In this document: one piece after another, positions 1 through 9,896 of the stretch
Position numbering within the stretch: the first letter of the stretch is position 1
Layout of the letters: each line of letters opens with the position of its first letter
Origin: Edaphobacter paludis
GTDB lineage: Bacteria; Acidobacteriota; Terriglobia; Terriglobales; Acidobacteriaceae
DNA length: 64,000 nucleotides
Direction of reading: 5' to 3'
NCBI RefSeq assembly: GCF_039993895.1
Contig: NZ_CP121194.1
Coordinates: 3,658,001 to 3,722,000 of the forward strand
The notes under the pieces: generated by a model
The model's database searches: none
The model's input: only the letters and a program-made list of their open reading frames with translations
Told to the model about the DNA's origin: nothing
Translations under genes and position numbers: made by a program

Positions 1-1223
1 ATCGCCTTATTGATGATCTTCTTGGCCACCGACGGGTTCTGCTCCAGAAAACCGCCCAGCCGCTCGTTCACGAACGCCTGCACCGTTCCGGCGATGTCGG
101 AGTTCAGCTTGCCCTTCGTCTGCCCTTCAAACTGCGGCTGGCTCAGCTTCACGCTGATGACGACGACCAGACCTTCGCGCACGTCATCGCCGCTCAGGTT
201 CTCCTTTACGTCCTTGAATAGCCCAAGCGACTGCCCCGCCGCATTGATGGTCCTGGTCAGCGCCGTCTTGAAGCCCGAAAGATGCGTTCCGCCGTCGACC
301 GTGTTGATGTTGTTCGCAAACGTGAATACGGTCTCGGAGTAAGCGTCGTTGTACTGGAGTGCGATCTCCATGGCGACGTTGTCGCGCTCGGCCTCCATGT
401 AGATCGGCTTCTCGTGGAGTACCGCCTTGCCCTTGTTCAGATGCTTGATGAACTCTGCGATGCCGCCGACGTATTTGAACTCCTGGTGCTTGCTCTCGCC
501 CGTCTTCGTGTCGGTGGTGCGTTCATCCGTCAGGTGGATCTCCAGCCCTTTGTTCAGGAAGGCAAGCTCACGCAGCCGTTGAGCCAGCGTGTCGTAGCTG
601 AACTCGGTGACGGTAAAGATGCTCTTGTCCGGAAGAAAGTGGACCTTCGTTCCCTTGCGCTTGCTCGGCCCCATCTTGCGCAGCTTGCTGATCGGCGCAC
701 CCTTGGAATAGTCCTGCTCCCAGGCGAAACCGTCGCGCCAGATCTCGACGTCGAACTCTTCGGAGAGCGCGTTCACGCAGCTCACGCCGACGCCATGCAA
801 TCCACCCGAAACCTTATAGTTGGAGGCATCGAACTTGCCACCTGCATGGAGCATGGTTAAAACCACCTGCACCGCAGGCATCTTCTCTCCGTTGATGACC
901 TTATCGTCCACCGGAATACCGCGCCCATCATCGACCACGGTAATCGAGTTATCGACATGGATAGTAACGTCAATCCGGGTCGCATGGCCGCCGAGCGCCT
1001 CGTCCACGGAGTTATCGACTACCTCATATACAAGATGGTGCAGCCCCTGCTCTCCGGTCGAGCCGATATACATGGCCGGGCGCAGACGCACCGCCGCCAA
1101 TCCTTCCAGAACCGTAATGTTTTCAGCAGAATACCCGCCACCCTCTTTCCTGGGCGCCTCGGCTGCTGTATCTGCTTGCTGTGTCAAAAGGTCGGTCTCG
1201 GTGGGGATAGCCGTCGTTGCCAT
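1..1223 (-). CDS. gyrB: DNA gyrase subunit B (5' part, cut by window edge)
   Basis: This is the ATPase subunit of DNA gyrase, which introduces negative supercoils together with GyrA. Reading the minus strand from ATG at 1223 gives about 407 residues of the N-terminal half. Visible landmarks are the GHKL ATPase segment ([15 protein letters not shown]), the DDGRGIPV nucleotide-binding loop, the GGLHGVG lid motif and the [11 protein letters not shown] segment of the transducer domain. The TOPRIM and C-terminal parts lie outside the window. The start has GGAG five bases upstream. About 30 variable residues precede the conserved Y(S)[10 protein letters not shown] start of the domain, a normal length. 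gyrA is on the same strand about 13.5 kb away, so the two subunits are not an operon here. Confidence 0.97.
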   Translation of the reverse strand, partial: MATTAIPTETDLLTQQADTAAEAPRKEGGGYSAENITVLEGLAAVRLRPAMYIGSTGEQGLHHLVYEVVDNSVDEALGGHATRIDVTIHVDNSITVVDDGRGIPVDDKVINGEKMPAVQVVLTMLHAGGKFDASNYKVSGGLHGVGVSCVNALSEEFDVEIWRDGFAWEQDYSKGAPISKLRKMGPSKRKGTKVHFLPDKSIFTVTEFSYDTLAQRLRELAFLNKGLEIHLTDERTTDTKTGESKHQEFKYVGGIAEFIKHLNKGKAVLHEKPIYMEAERDNVAMEIALQYNDAYSETVFTFANNINTVDGGTHLSGFKTALTRTINAAGQSLGLFKDVKENLSGDDVREGLVVVISVKLSQPQFEGQTKGKLNSDIAGTVQAFVNERLGGFLEQNPSVAKKIINKA

Positions 1224-1588
1224 GTAGCTCCATGCAGCCGTAGCTGAAATGCTCGGGAAAATGCTCGGAAACCCACTCGGAACGGTGCTGCTTCTAAATT
1301 CGCAAAAGCCGCGTCAATCCAGCACTTTGCTCACGTCCAGCCGTAGTTTTCGATATCTCAAGTATACCACGCCGGAAGGCCTTTCTCAGCGTTTTCAGAG
1401 TCGCATCGAGACAGTAATCTTGATCGCCTAACAACAGCATTTTGTTGACCTTACAGCCGCCACGCCGGAGCGCAAGGAAGGCGTAGAAGAATGTTCGCCA
1501 TAGCCATTAAAAAGAAGTCCCCCGAGAGGAGCGCCAGCGACGCTAAAAGAGACCCTAAAGGCGATGGCAGAACGCGATTCTATCTGGC
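1224..1588. other. intergenic region upstream of gyrB
   Basis: There is no convincing gene in these 365 bases. On the minus strand a TATACT hexamer at 1361-1366 would serve as the -10 element of a gyrB promoter, but the -35 region is weak (CTGAGA at about 17 bases). The rest shows no coding bias or strong palindrome. Confidence 0.4.
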
Positions 1589-1993
1589 TTACTGCAGATG
1601 TTGCTTGCTGAGATCCTCGTTCCGCTTTTCAATTTCTTCCTGAGCCTGAGGCGTCAGGCTGCGGAGAACCTCCAGCAGCTTCGCCGGATCGAATGACTCC
1701 AATAGATGATCTGCCCCGGGGCACTGAGGAGAAGACGGTCCGATAATGACAATCACAGGGAGGTCCGGCTGAAGCTGCTTAATCGCCTTTGTGACCTCCG
1801 CACAACTGATGTCTTCGAGCCCGCTATCGAGCACCACGCCGTGGACGGCCGGAAACCTTTTGAAAGTTTCCAACGCTTCCGCACCGCTGTAGGCCGTCAA
1901 TACATTGAACTTGGCTGTCTCGATTACGAGCTTGCGGGTAGAGATGCTTCCTGGAAACTCTCGATCAATGACGAGAAAACAGGGTCTGATCAT
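1589..1993 (-). CDS. receiver-like (CheY fold) single-domain protein, degenerate
   Basis: This is a 134-residue protein with the size and pattern of a stand-alone response-regulator receiver domain. The N-terminal strand FLVIDRE matches the usual acidic pocket, although the normal Asp-Asp pair is reduced to one Asp followed by Arg. VVLDSGLED carries a plausible phospho-acceptor Asp near residue 56. VIVIIGPSS sits where the conserved Thr/Ser should be. The invariant Lys before the last helix is not evident (LLESFDPAKLLEVL). The tail after residue 118 is charged (EEIEKRNEDLSKQ) and could be a short coiled coil. It is divergent from the RND operon, with 172 bases between. It may bind without being phosphorylated. 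No DNA-binding domain is present. Confidence 0.7.
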   Translation of the reverse strand: MIRPCFLVIDREFPGSISTRKLVIETAKFNVLTAYSGAEALETFKRFPAVHGVVLDSGLEDISCAEVTKAIKQLQPDLPVIVIIGPSSPQCPGADHLLESFDPAKLLEVLRSLTPQAQEEIEKRNEDLSKQHLQ

Positions 1994-2165
1994 GGATAAT
2001 TATTTCATGCCAGGAAATGGCCGCCAAGTTACGGTATACGCTCGAATACATCGATAATCGCGCAGTTTGCATATTTTTTGGTTGTAAGCATGTCTAACCC
2101 AATGTGCCGCAAAACTGACTTACCTATGACAACGCCGCCCGGCGGGCGTAAGAGGCTTTCTTCGA

Positions 2166-5100
2166 ATGTGGATCGTAAAATTAGCCCTTAATCGGCCCTA
2201 CACCTTCATCGTGCTGGCGATCCTCATCCTTATCGCGGCCCCGGTAGTCATTCTGCGTACGCCCACAGACATCTTTCCCAACATTGATATTCCGGTCGTC
2301 TCCGTGGCATGGAGCTACACCGGCCTCAACCCCGAGGAACTCGAAGGCCGCGTGACCACGCCGTTTGAGAAGGCCGTCACTGCTCTGGTCGACAACGTTC
2401 AACACATTGAATCCACCACCGTCCGCGGCTGGGTCGTTGTTAAAATCTATCTCCAGCCTGGCGCCAGTGTCGACACCGCCAACGCCCAGGTAAGCGCCGT
2501 CTCGGAATTCGAGCTCAAGTCGCTGCCTCCTGGCATCCTGCCACCTGAAATCATCAACTTCAGCGCCTCCAGCGTGCCCATCCTCCAGCTTGGCCTCTCC
2601 GGCAGAGGACTGTCGGAGCAGCAGCTAAACGATCTAGGCCTCAACTTTGTCCGCCCCCAGCTCATCACGATTCCCGGCGCCATCGTGCCGAACGTCTATG
2701 GAGGCAAACAACGCTCCGTCATGATCGACCTCAACCCCAAGCTTCTACAAGCCAAGGGGTTGTCGCCTATCGACGTGCTTAATGCCATGTCCCAGCAGAA
2801 TGTCGTCCAGCCGGGCGGGACGGCAAAGATCGGCAGGGACGAATACGACATTGTGCTCAACTCATCGCCGCTAACCATCGAAGGGATCAGCAATCTGCCC
2901 GTCCGCCAGGTGAACGGGTCAACCGTCTACATCCGCGATGTGGCTACCGTGAACGACGGCAGCATTCCGCAGACTAATATCGTCCGTCAGGACGGCCACC
3001 GCGGCGTTCTGCTTAGCGTCCTCAAATCGGGCAAGGCCTCGACCCTCAGCGTGGTCGGCGGAATCCGCGACCTGCTGCCACGTCTCAAAACAACGTTGCC
3101 GCCGGAGCTCAACATCCGGCCTATTGGCGACCAGTCGCTCTTCGTCCGTGCCTCCATCCAGGGGGTCATCCGCGAAGCCATCATCGCCGCCGTGCTGACC
3201 GGGCTGATGATTCTGCTCTTCCTCGGCAGTTGGCGGAGCACCGTCATCATCGCCGTTTCCATCCCGCTGTCGATCCTCACCTCGATCATCGTTCTCAGCT
3301 TCCTCGGCGAGACAATCAATATCATGACGCTCGGCGGTCTCGCCCTCGCCGTCGGTATCCTCGTCGACGACGCCACCGTCACCATCGAAAATATCGAGCG
3401 CTATCTCGAAGAAGGGCAGGGCCTCCACGAGGCCATCCTCAACGGCGCCTCTCAGATCGCCGTTCCCGCTCTCGTCTCCACGCTCTGCATCTGCATCGTC
3501 TTCCTGCCGATGTTCTTCCTGAGCGGCGTCTCCCGCTTCCTCTTCGTCCCACTTGCCGAAGCCGTCGTCTTCGCCATGCTCGCCTCCTATGTCCTGTCGC
3601 GGACCCTGGTGCCCACCATGGCGATGTACCTGCTCAAAGCACATGCCCACGTCGCCGTTCCCTCACGCAATATCTTCTCTCGTTTCCAGCGTGGCTTCGA
3701 GCGCGGCTTTGAAGGCATCCGCAGCACCTATCAGGATGTCCTTGGACGCCTCGTTGAGGCTCGACTACTCTTCGTTCCGTTGTTTCTCGTCCTTTGTCTC
3801 TGCGCATTCATTCTTCTGCCGTTCCTTGGGCAGAACTTCTTCCCCAGCACCGATAACGGTTCCTTCATCCTGCATGTCCGCGCTAAGAGCGGAACCCGCA
3901 TCGAAGAGACAGCGCGACTTTGCGATCTGGTCGAACAGTCGATCCGCAGGACAGTCCCCTCGTCGGAGCTGGACAATATCCTCGATAACATCGGCCTTCC
4001 CTACAGCCCGATGAACTTCCAGCACGCCACCTCCGGGCTCATCGGCTCAGGGGATGCCGACATCCTCGTCTCGCTCAAAGAGAAACACCATCCGACAGAC
4101 GACTACGTCCGCTCGCTGAGGGACAAGCTCTCCGGCGAATTTCCCGGCACCATCTTCTACTTCCTGCCATCGGACATCGTTACGCAGATCCTCAACTTCG
4201 GTCTGCCGTCCCCCATCGACGTGCAGGTGGAAGGTGCCGACATCACCGGCAACCGCAAAGTCGCCAACGAACTTCTGCGCCAGTTCCGCCAGGTCCCGGG
4301 TCTCGTCGATCTGCGCATCCAGCAGCCCGACGACTACCCCACCCTCAGGATCAACGTCGACCGCACCAAGGCCTCGCAGGGCGGCTACACCGAGCGCGAT
4401 GTCGGCGGCAGTATCGTCAACATCCTCAGCGGAAGCTCGCAGCTTAGCCCTATGTTCTTCCTGAATGCGAAGAACGGAGTCAACTACAGCATCGTCGCCC
4501 AGACCCCGGAGTACGACATTCAGTCGCTCAGCGATCTGCGCAACATCCCCATCTCCTCAGCTGGCATGAAGACGCCCGAGATCCTCGCCGACGTCGCCAG
4601 CATCCAGCGCGGGACCGAGATGGCTGTGGTGAATCACTACAATCTTCGCCGTGTGCTGGACATCTACGGCAACGTGCAGGACCGTGACCTCGGCTCCATC
4701 GCCCGCCAGATCGACAAGATCGTCGCCTCTAGCGAGAAGTCGCTGCCCCGCGGCAGCTTCCTTCGAGTGCGCGGCCAGATCGAAACCATGCGAACCTCCT
4801 ACATCGGCCTGCTCTCCGGCCTCGGTTTCGCCATCGTTCTGGTCTACCTGCTGATCGTCGTCAACTTTCAGTCCTGGCTCGATCCCTTCATCATCATCAC
4901 TGCCCTGCCTGCGGCCCTCGCCGGAATCGTCCTCTTCCTCTTCATCACGCATACGACGCTTAGCGTTCCCGCATTGATGGGTGCGATCATGTGCATGGGC
5001 GTGGCCACAGCCAACAGCATCCTCGTCGTCTCCTTCGCAAAGGAGCGGCTCGAATACCACGGAGAGGCAATCACCGCCGCGCTCGAAGCTGGAGCCACCC

Positions 5101-5339
5101 GCTTCCGCCCCGTCATTATGACCGCGCTCGCCATGATCATCGGCATGATTCCCATGGCCCTCGGTCTCGGCGAAGGCGGCGAGCAGAACGCGCCTCTGGG
5201 CCGTGCCGTCATCGGTGGCCTCACTTGCGCCACCGTCGCCACGCTGATCTTCGTCCCCGCAGTCTTCGCACTCCTTCATGGCCGACACAAACGCAACCCG
5301 GAGCCAGTACCCGGACAGGAATTTCAGGAGCTGGTATGA
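2166..5339 (+). CDS. RND efflux pump inner-membrane transporter (AcrB/HAE1-like)
   Basis: This proton-driven inner-membrane pump is the first gene of a tripartite efflux operon. The 1057 residues match the family length. TM1 starts at about residue 12 (FIVLAILILIAAPVV), and two large periplasmic loops each precede a set of TM helices, the usual duplicated RND layout. TM4 has the proton-relay acidic pair in GILVDDATVTIENIER near residue 400. The TM10 segment reads MGVATANSILVVSFAKE. The Lys that AcrB uses in its relay (SAKNAILIVEFAK) seems to be replaced here. GGEQNAPLGRAVIGG near residue 1005 is the usual C-terminal family segment. Its stop overlaps the start of the adaptor gene (ATGA), so the two are translationally coupled. 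The substrate cannot be read from sequence. Confidence 0.95.
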   Translation: MWIVKLALNRPYTFIVLAILILIAAPVVILRTPTDIFPNIDIPVVSVAWSYTGLNPEELEGRVTTPFEKAVTALVDNVQHIESTTVRGWVVVKIYLQPGASVDTANAQVSAVSEFELKSLPPGILPPEIINFSASSVPILQLGLSGRGLSEQQLNDLGLNFVRPQLITIPGAIVPNVYGGKQRSVMIDLNPKLLQAKGLSPIDVLNAMSQQNVVQPGGTAKIGRDEYDIVLNSSPLTIEGISNLPVRQVNGSTVYIRDVATVNDGSIPQTNIVRQDGHRGVLLSVLKSGKASTLSVVGGIRDLLPRLKTTLPPELNIRPIGDQSLFVRASIQGVIREAIIAAVLTGLMILLFLGSWRSTVIIAVSIPLSILTSIIVLSFLGETINIMTLGGLALAVGILVDDATVTIENIERYLEEGQGLHEAILNGASQIAVPALVSTLCICIVFLPMFFLSGVSRFLFVPLAEAVVFAMLASYVLSRTLVPTMAMYLLKAHAHVAVPSRNIFSRFQRGFERGFEGIRSTYQDVLGRLVEARLLFVPLFLVLCLCAFILLPFLGQNFFPSTDNGSFILHVRAKSGTRIEETARLCDLVEQSIRRTVPSSELDNILDNIGLPYSPMNFQHATSGLIGSGDADILVSLKEKHHPTDDYVRSLRDKLSGEFPGTIFYFLPSDIVTQILNFGLPSPIDVQVEGADITGNRKVANELLRQFRQVPGLVDLRIQQPDDYPTLRINVDRTKASQGGYTERDVGGSIVNILSGSSQLSPMFFLNAKNGVNYSIVAQTPEYDIQSLSDLRNIPISSAGMKTPEILADVASIQRGTEMAVVNHYNLRRVLDIYGNVQDRDLGSIARQIDKIVASSEKSLPRGSFLRVRGQIETMRTSYIGLLSGLGFAIVLVYLLIVVNFQSWLDPFIIITALPAALAGIVLFLFITHTTLSVPALMGAIMCMGVATANSILVVSFAKERLEYHGEAITAALEAGATRFRPVIMTALAMIIGMIPMALGLGEGGEQNAPLGRAVIGGLTCATVATLIFVPAVFALLHGRHKRNPEPVPGQEFQELV

Positions 5340-6559
5340 GTACCGAAATAAATACCGAAACGACCGCCCCATCACACTATCGGCCGACAACGCCCAACCC
5401 CACGCCTGAAAAGCGAGGCTTCTCCGCCGGCGTATGGATCACTCTGGCCATCGTCGCCATTGCCCTTGTGGTCGTGATCATTTTCGGCATCGTCTCCCGC
5501 TCTTCCGCCGAACACAATCTCGAGAAGCGCACCCAGGCCTCGGCCATCCCGACGGTCAACATCATCCACCCCTCCGCCGCGCCCCTTTCGCCCGAGATCT
5601 CCCTTCCGGGAAACACTCAGGCCTACATGGACACTCCCATTTACGCCCGAACCAGCGGCTACCTCAAGCACTGGTACTTCGATATCGGAGCCCATGTTCG
5701 CAAAGGTCAGTTGATGGCCGTCATCGAGACCCCTGAACTCGACCAGCAGCTACAGGTCGCCGAGGCCGACCTCAAGAGCACGCAAGCCAACCTCGATCTC
5801 GCCAATACCACCGCTGCCCGCTATATCAATCTGCTCAAGACCAACTCCGTCTCCAAACAGGAGACCGACCAGGCGACCGGCGATGAGGCCGCAAAAAAGG
5901 CTGCCGTCGACGCCGCTATGGCCAACGTCCGCCGGCTCCAGCAGTTGCAGTCGTTTGAGAAGGTCTACGCCCCCTTCGATGGCATCGTCACCGTCCGCAA
6001 CACCGATGTCGGCGCTCTGATTGACGCCGGGTCAAGCTCCACGCCTAAAGAGCTCTTCCACCTCGCGGCCATCGACAAGATTCGCGTCTACGTTCCCGTG
6101 CCCGAGGCCTATGCGGGTGACATCAAGAATGGTGGTAAGGCTACACTCACGCTCGACCAGTATCCGGGCCAGAAATTTGAAGGAACCATCACTCGCAACT
6201 CCAACATGATCGACGCCGCCTCCCGCACCCTTAATGTCGAGGTCGACGTCGACAATCCCAAAGGCCTGCTCCTTCCCGGCGCCTACGTCTTCGTCCACTT
6301 CAAAGTGCCAGAACGCATCGCCAACCTCACCATCCCCTCAAACACGCTCCTCTTCCGCAGCGAGGGCCTGCGCGTCGGTGTCGTCCGCGACGGTAAGGTC
6401 GATCTCGTGCCGATCACGATCACGCACGACGCGGGTCAGGTCGTCGAAGTCGCCGCCTCCGACCTCAAGCCAACCGACGAGGTCATTCTCGATCCCTCCG
6501 ACTCCCTCATCGACGGCCAGCAGGTCCACGTCAGTCAGCAGAAACAGGCGGGTGAATAA
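5336..6559 (+). CDS. RND efflux periplasmic adaptor (membrane fusion protein, HlyD/AcrA-like)
   Basis: This 407-residue adaptor links the inner-membrane pump to the outer-membrane channel. The start chosen is the ATG at 5336, inside the ATGA overlap with the pump stop. The longer upstream reading frame is only a shadow of the pump gene. A Pro-rich cytoplasmic leader is followed by one TM anchor at about residues 27-49 (WITLAIVAIALVVVIIFGIV). The lipoyl half-motif YARTSGYLKHWYFDIGAHV, an alpha-hairpin rich in Ala/Gln, the second lipoyl half (FEKVYAPFDGIVTVRNTDVG) and beta-barrel segments ending near residue 400 then follow. It is anchored by a TM segment rather than by lipid. The next gene starts on its stop codon. 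Confidence 0.94.
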   Translation: MSTEINTETTAPSHYRPTTPNPTPEKRGFSAGVWITLAIVAIALVVVIIFGIVSRSSAEHNLEKRTQASAIPTVNIIHPSAAPLSPEISLPGNTQAYMDTPIYARTSGYLKHWYFDIGAHVRKGQLMAVIETPELDQQLQVAEADLKSTQANLDLANTTAARYINLLKTNSVSKQETDQATGDEAAKKAAVDAAMANVRRLQQLQSFEKVYAPFDGIVTVRNTDVGALIDAGSSSTPKELFHLAAIDKIRVYVPVPEAYAGDIKNGGKATLTLDQYPGQKFEGTITRNSNMIDAASRTLNVEVDVDNPKGLLLPGAYVFVHFKVPERIANLTIPSNTLLFRSEGLRVGVVRDGKVDLVPITITHDAGQVVEVAASDLKPTDEVILDPSDSLIDGQQVHVSQQKQAGE

Positions 6560-8031
6560 TGACCCGATCCGCCATCGCGACCTCCAGCCTCGCTTTATTT
6601 GGTTCAGCCGCGCTGCTGCTCTCCGGCTGCATGGTCGGCCCCAAGTACGTCAAGCCGACAGTGCCACTTGCACCCACGTACAAGGAAGCCTCGCCCACTT
6701 CCAGCAACTTCAAAGAAGACGCCAACTGGCATCCTGCCCAGCCCGCCGACACTGTTCTCCGCGGAGACTGGTGGACGATCTTCGGCGACGACCAACTCAA
6801 CCAGCTTGAGCCAAAGATCGCCACGGAAAATCAAAACCTCAAGGCAGCCGAAGCCCGTTTCCGCCAGGCTCGCGCGCTCATTCAGTACAACCGCTCCAGC
6901 CTCTCCCCCACCCTCGGCGTCTCGCCCTTTGCAGGCGGTCTGCGCGACTCCAGCAATCGTCCCTATTTCAACGCCGCTAACGGCAATAACAACGCCGCCG
7001 ACCTTCAGCTCCCTCTCGACCTCAACTACGAGATCGACCTGTGGGGCCGCATCCGCCATGGCGTCAACGCCTCCCGCGAAGAGGCTCAGGCCAGTGCCGC
7101 CGACATGCAGACGGCACTCCTCAGCTTGCAGGCCGAACTCGCCATCGACTACTTCGAGGCGCGCACTGCCGACGCCGAAGAAAAACTCCTCAATGACACC
7201 GTCAAGGATTACGAAGATGCCTACCGCATCACCAATAACCGCTTCGTAGGCGGCGTCGCTCCGCAATCCGACGTCGATCAGGCCCGCACCCAACTTGAAG
7301 CAGCTCGCGTCGAAGCCAGCGACGTAACTCTGCTACGCGCGCAGTACGAGCACGCTATCGCCGTCCTGCTCGGCCAGGCCCCGGCGACGTTCACCCTCGC
7401 CGCAACCCCGCTCCACGCCCGCCCTCCTGCAATTCCCGTGGGCCTTCCCTCCGAGCTTCTTGAGCGCCGACCCGATATCGCCGCCGCCGAACGCCGCGTC
7501 GCCGAGGCCAACGACCGCATCGGCATCGCCCGCGCAGCCTACTTTCCCACGCTTTCGCTCAACGCCGCCGCCGGTTACGAATCCACCGCGCTCACCAGCC
7601 TGCTCAGCCGCTCCAGCTTCCTCTGGGCCGTCGGACCAACGCTGTCGCAGACCCTCTTCGACGCAGGCCGCCGCCGTTCTGTCTCCGAGCAGGCCAACGC
7701 AGCCTACGACGAAACCGTCGCCAACTATCGGCAAACATCGCTCACCGCCTTCCAGCAGGTCGAAGACAACCTCACCGCTCTTCGCGTCCTCAACCGGGAG
7801 GCGGCACACCAGCGCCAGGCCACGCAATCGGCACAGAGCGCACAGCAGATCTTCAACAATCGCTACGTCGGCGGCATCGACACCTATCTTCAGGTCGTCA
7901 CTGCGCAAACCACCGCCCTCGTCAACGAGCGCAACGACATCGACATCATGCGCCGTCAGATGGACGCCAGCGTCCTGCTCATCAAAGCCCTCGGCGGGGG
8001 CTGGAACACCACGAATTTACCCAAGCTCTGA
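6559..8031 (+). CDS. outer-membrane efflux lipoprotein (NodT/OprM family)
   Basis: This is the 490-residue TolC-like outer-membrane channel that completes the tripartite pump. The signal sequence ends in a lipobox, LLSGC, with Cys24 as the expected lipidation site. MVGPKYVKP directly after it is typical of the NodT family. Two repeated outer-membrane-efflux domains can be seen. DLWGRIRHGVNASREEAQAS is the usual coiled-coil helix, and ELLERRPDIAAAERRVAEAN marks the second repeat. NNRYVGGIDTYLQVVTAQT closes it. Its ATG overlaps the adaptor stop by one base (TAATG), so all three genes form one operon. A regulator is not evident, although the divergent receiver-like gene is adjacent. Confidence 0.94.
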   Translation: MTRSAIATSSLALFGSAALLLSGCMVGPKYVKPTVPLAPTYKEASPTSSNFKEDANWHPAQPADTVLRGDWWTIFGDDQLNQLEPKIATENQNLKAAEARFRQARALIQYNRSSLSPTLGVSPFAGGLRDSSNRPYFNAANGNNNAADLQLPLDLNYEIDLWGRIRHGVNASREEAQASAADMQTALLSLQAELAIDYFEARTADAEEKLLNDTVKDYEDAYRITNNRFVGGVAPQSDVDQARTQLEAARVEASDVTLLRAQYEHAIAVLLGQAPATFTLAATPLHARPPAIPVGLPSELLERRPDIAAAERRVAEANDRIGIARAAYFPTLSLNAAAGYESTALTSLLSRSSFLWAVGPTLSQTLFDAGRRRSVSEQANAAYDETVANYRQTSLTAFQQVEDNLTALRVLNREAAHQRQATQSAQSAQQIFNNRYVGGIDTYLQVVTAQTTALVNERNDIDIMRRQMDASVLLIKALGGGWNTTNLPKL

Positions 8032-8090
8032 TAAGAATCTCGGCGAACCCCTTTCTGGTCAGACCACTTTTCTGCTAGCATTGCTGGCCT

Positions 8091-9746
8091 ATGGACTCCT
8101 TCAACTCTGCCCGTCGCGATCTCCTCAAGTTTGGCGGAATGGGCCTGGCCGCAGCCGCAGCCACCATGCCTGCCTCTGCCTATGCCGCACCCCAGCCATC
8201 GTCCCACTCCACGCCTGGCATCTTTGACGTTCGCACCTATGGGGCCACAGGCGATGGCAAAATCGTCGACACCCCGGCCATTAATCGAGCGATCGAAGCC
8301 GCCGCAGCAGCAGGAGGAGGCACAGTTCTCTTCCCTGCCGGAACCTACCTCTGCTTCTCCATTCACCTGAAGAGCTACGTCGACCTTTTTCTCTCGCAGG
8401 GCTGCACCATCCTCGCGGCGGCCTCGCCGCTTCCCGGAGAGAGCACCGGCTACAACGGCGGCACCTACGATGCAGCCGAGCCCAACACCAGCTACGACGC
8501 CTATCAGGACTACGGGCACAACCACTGGCACAACTCTCTCATATGGGGCGAAGGCATCCACGACTTCAGCATTACCGGCCCGGGTCTCATCTATGGCAAG
8601 GGCCTCAGCTTCGGCGCTCGTCGCGTAGCTCGCGGCAACTATCCCATCTACATCGCCGAGCAAGCTGGCGTCGGCAACAAATCCATCTCCCTCAAAAATT
8701 GCCGCAACGTCATCCTCCGCGACTTCTCTATTCTCAAGGGCGGTCACTTTGGCCTGCTCCTCACCGGAGTCGACAACCTCACCATCGACAACCTCAAGAT
8801 CGACACCGATCGCGATGGCATGGACATCGACTGCTGCAAGAACGTTCACGTCTCCAACTGCACCGTCAACTCTCCGTGGGACGACGGCATCTGCCCCAAG
8901 TCCAGCTTCGCACTTGGCTACAACCGCGCCACCGAAAACCTCACCATCACCAACTGCTATGTCACCGGAACCTACGAGTTGGGCACCGTGCTCGACGGCA
9001 CGTTCAAGAAGTTCGCTCCCGGCACGAAGGGCGTAGGTTTCACTGGCCGCATCAAGTGTGGCACCGAATCGAACGGCGGCTTCAAGAACATCACCATCTC
9101 AAACTGCGTCTTTGAAGGTTGCCACGGTCTCGCGCTCGAGTCCGAAGACGGCGCCCTTTGCGAAGACATCACTATCTCCAACATCACCCAGCGCGACGTC
9201 GTCGAGTCACCCATCTTCTTCCGCCTCGGCGCCCGCCTTCGCGGCCCCAAGGGAACGGGGGACCAAAGCACCGTCGTCGGCACCTTGCAGCGCATCCTCG
9301 TCGACAACTTCGTCAGCTTCAACAACAACTCCCGCGTCTGCTCTATCCTCAGCGGCATCCCGGGCTATGCGATCAAGGACATCAAACTCTCGAACATCTA
9401 CATCCAGCACCAGGGCGGAGATTACGCCGACCTCGTCAACGTCGTCCCGCCCGAAAACGTAGAAAAATACCCCGACCCAGGTATGTTTGGCCCCATGCCC
9501 GCGCAGGGGTTCTTCTTCCGCCACGTCAACAACCTCGAGCTAAGCCACGTCGAAGTCGCTCCGATAAAAGCCGACCCGCGCCCATCCTTTTATCTTCAGG
9601 ACGTCAACCGCGCCGACTTCATCGCTGTCACCGCTCCCACTAATCCTGCTGCCTTCCGCCTCAACAAAGTGACCGACCTGCGCATCCTGCTCAGCAGGGC
9701 CGCAAAGGACACTCAGATGGAAAGCGCCGACAACAAGACGCTCTAG
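8091..9746 (+). CDS. glycoside hydrolase family 28 (polygalacturonase-like), Tat-exported
   Basis: This is a 551-residue exported right-handed beta-helix enzyme expected to hydrolyse galacturonan or a related pectic chain. The N-terminus has a twin-arginine signal (RRDLLKFGG, residues 8-16) and an Ala-rich h-region. Next comes the pectate-lyase/GH28 N-terminal repeat FDVRTYGATGDGKIVDTPA. The active-site region is recognisable: DRDGMDIDCCKNVHV, then WDDGICPKSS with the paired Asp, then GCHGLALESEDG (a G-H-G motif). Many N-x-x-I/V repeats fill the helix turns. No Shine-Dalgarno sequence is visible before the ATG, and a TAGCAT hexamer lies only about 10 bases upstream, so the message may be leaderless. 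It is separated from the efflux operon by 59 bases. Confidence 0.9.
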   Translation: MDSFNSARRDLLKFGGMGLAAAAATMPASAYAAPQPSSHSTPGIFDVRTYGATGDGKIVDTPAINRAIEAAAAAGGGTVLFPAGTYLCFSIHLKSYVDLFLSQGCTILAAASPLPGESTGYNGGTYDAAEPNTSYDAYQDYGHNHWHNSLIWGEGIHDFSITGPGLIYGKGLSFGARRVARGNYPIYIAEQAGVGNKSISLKNCRNVILRDFSILKGGHFGLLLTGVDNLTIDNLKIDTDRDGMDIDCCKNVHVSNCTVNSPWDDGICPKSSFALGYNRATENLTITNCYVTGTYELGTVLDGTFKKFAPGTKGVGFTGRIKCGTESNGGFKNITISNCVFEGCHGLALESEDGALCEDITISNITQRDVVESPIFFRLGARLRGPKGTGDQSTVVGTLQRILVDNFVSFNNNSRVCSILSGIPGYAIKDIKLSNIYIQHQGGDYADLVNVVPPENVEKYPDPGMFGPMPAQGFFFRHVNNLELSHVEVAPIKADPRPSFYLQDVNRADFIAVTAPTNPAAFRLNKVTDLRILLSRAAKDTQMESADNKTL

Positions 9747-9830
9747 CCACAGCAATTTCCAATATCCTGTGAAGCGAAAGAGCACTTCCTCTCGCGAGCA
9801 CAGCGGGCACTTCGGATTAAAAACTGCAGA

Positions 9831-9867
9831 AAAAAGACGTATCCAGTTTCAGTGGATACGTCTTTTT
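9831..9867. terminator. strong bidirectional rho-independent terminator
   Basis: A perfect 15-bp stem (9831-9845 paired with 9853-9867) with a 7-base loop has A-run and T-run arms, so it can terminate on both strands. It lies between the convergent GH28 gene and the small lipoprotein gene. Confidence 0.9.
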
Positions 9868-9896
9868 ATGTCTCGGTAATTCCCTAAGCTTTGCGC

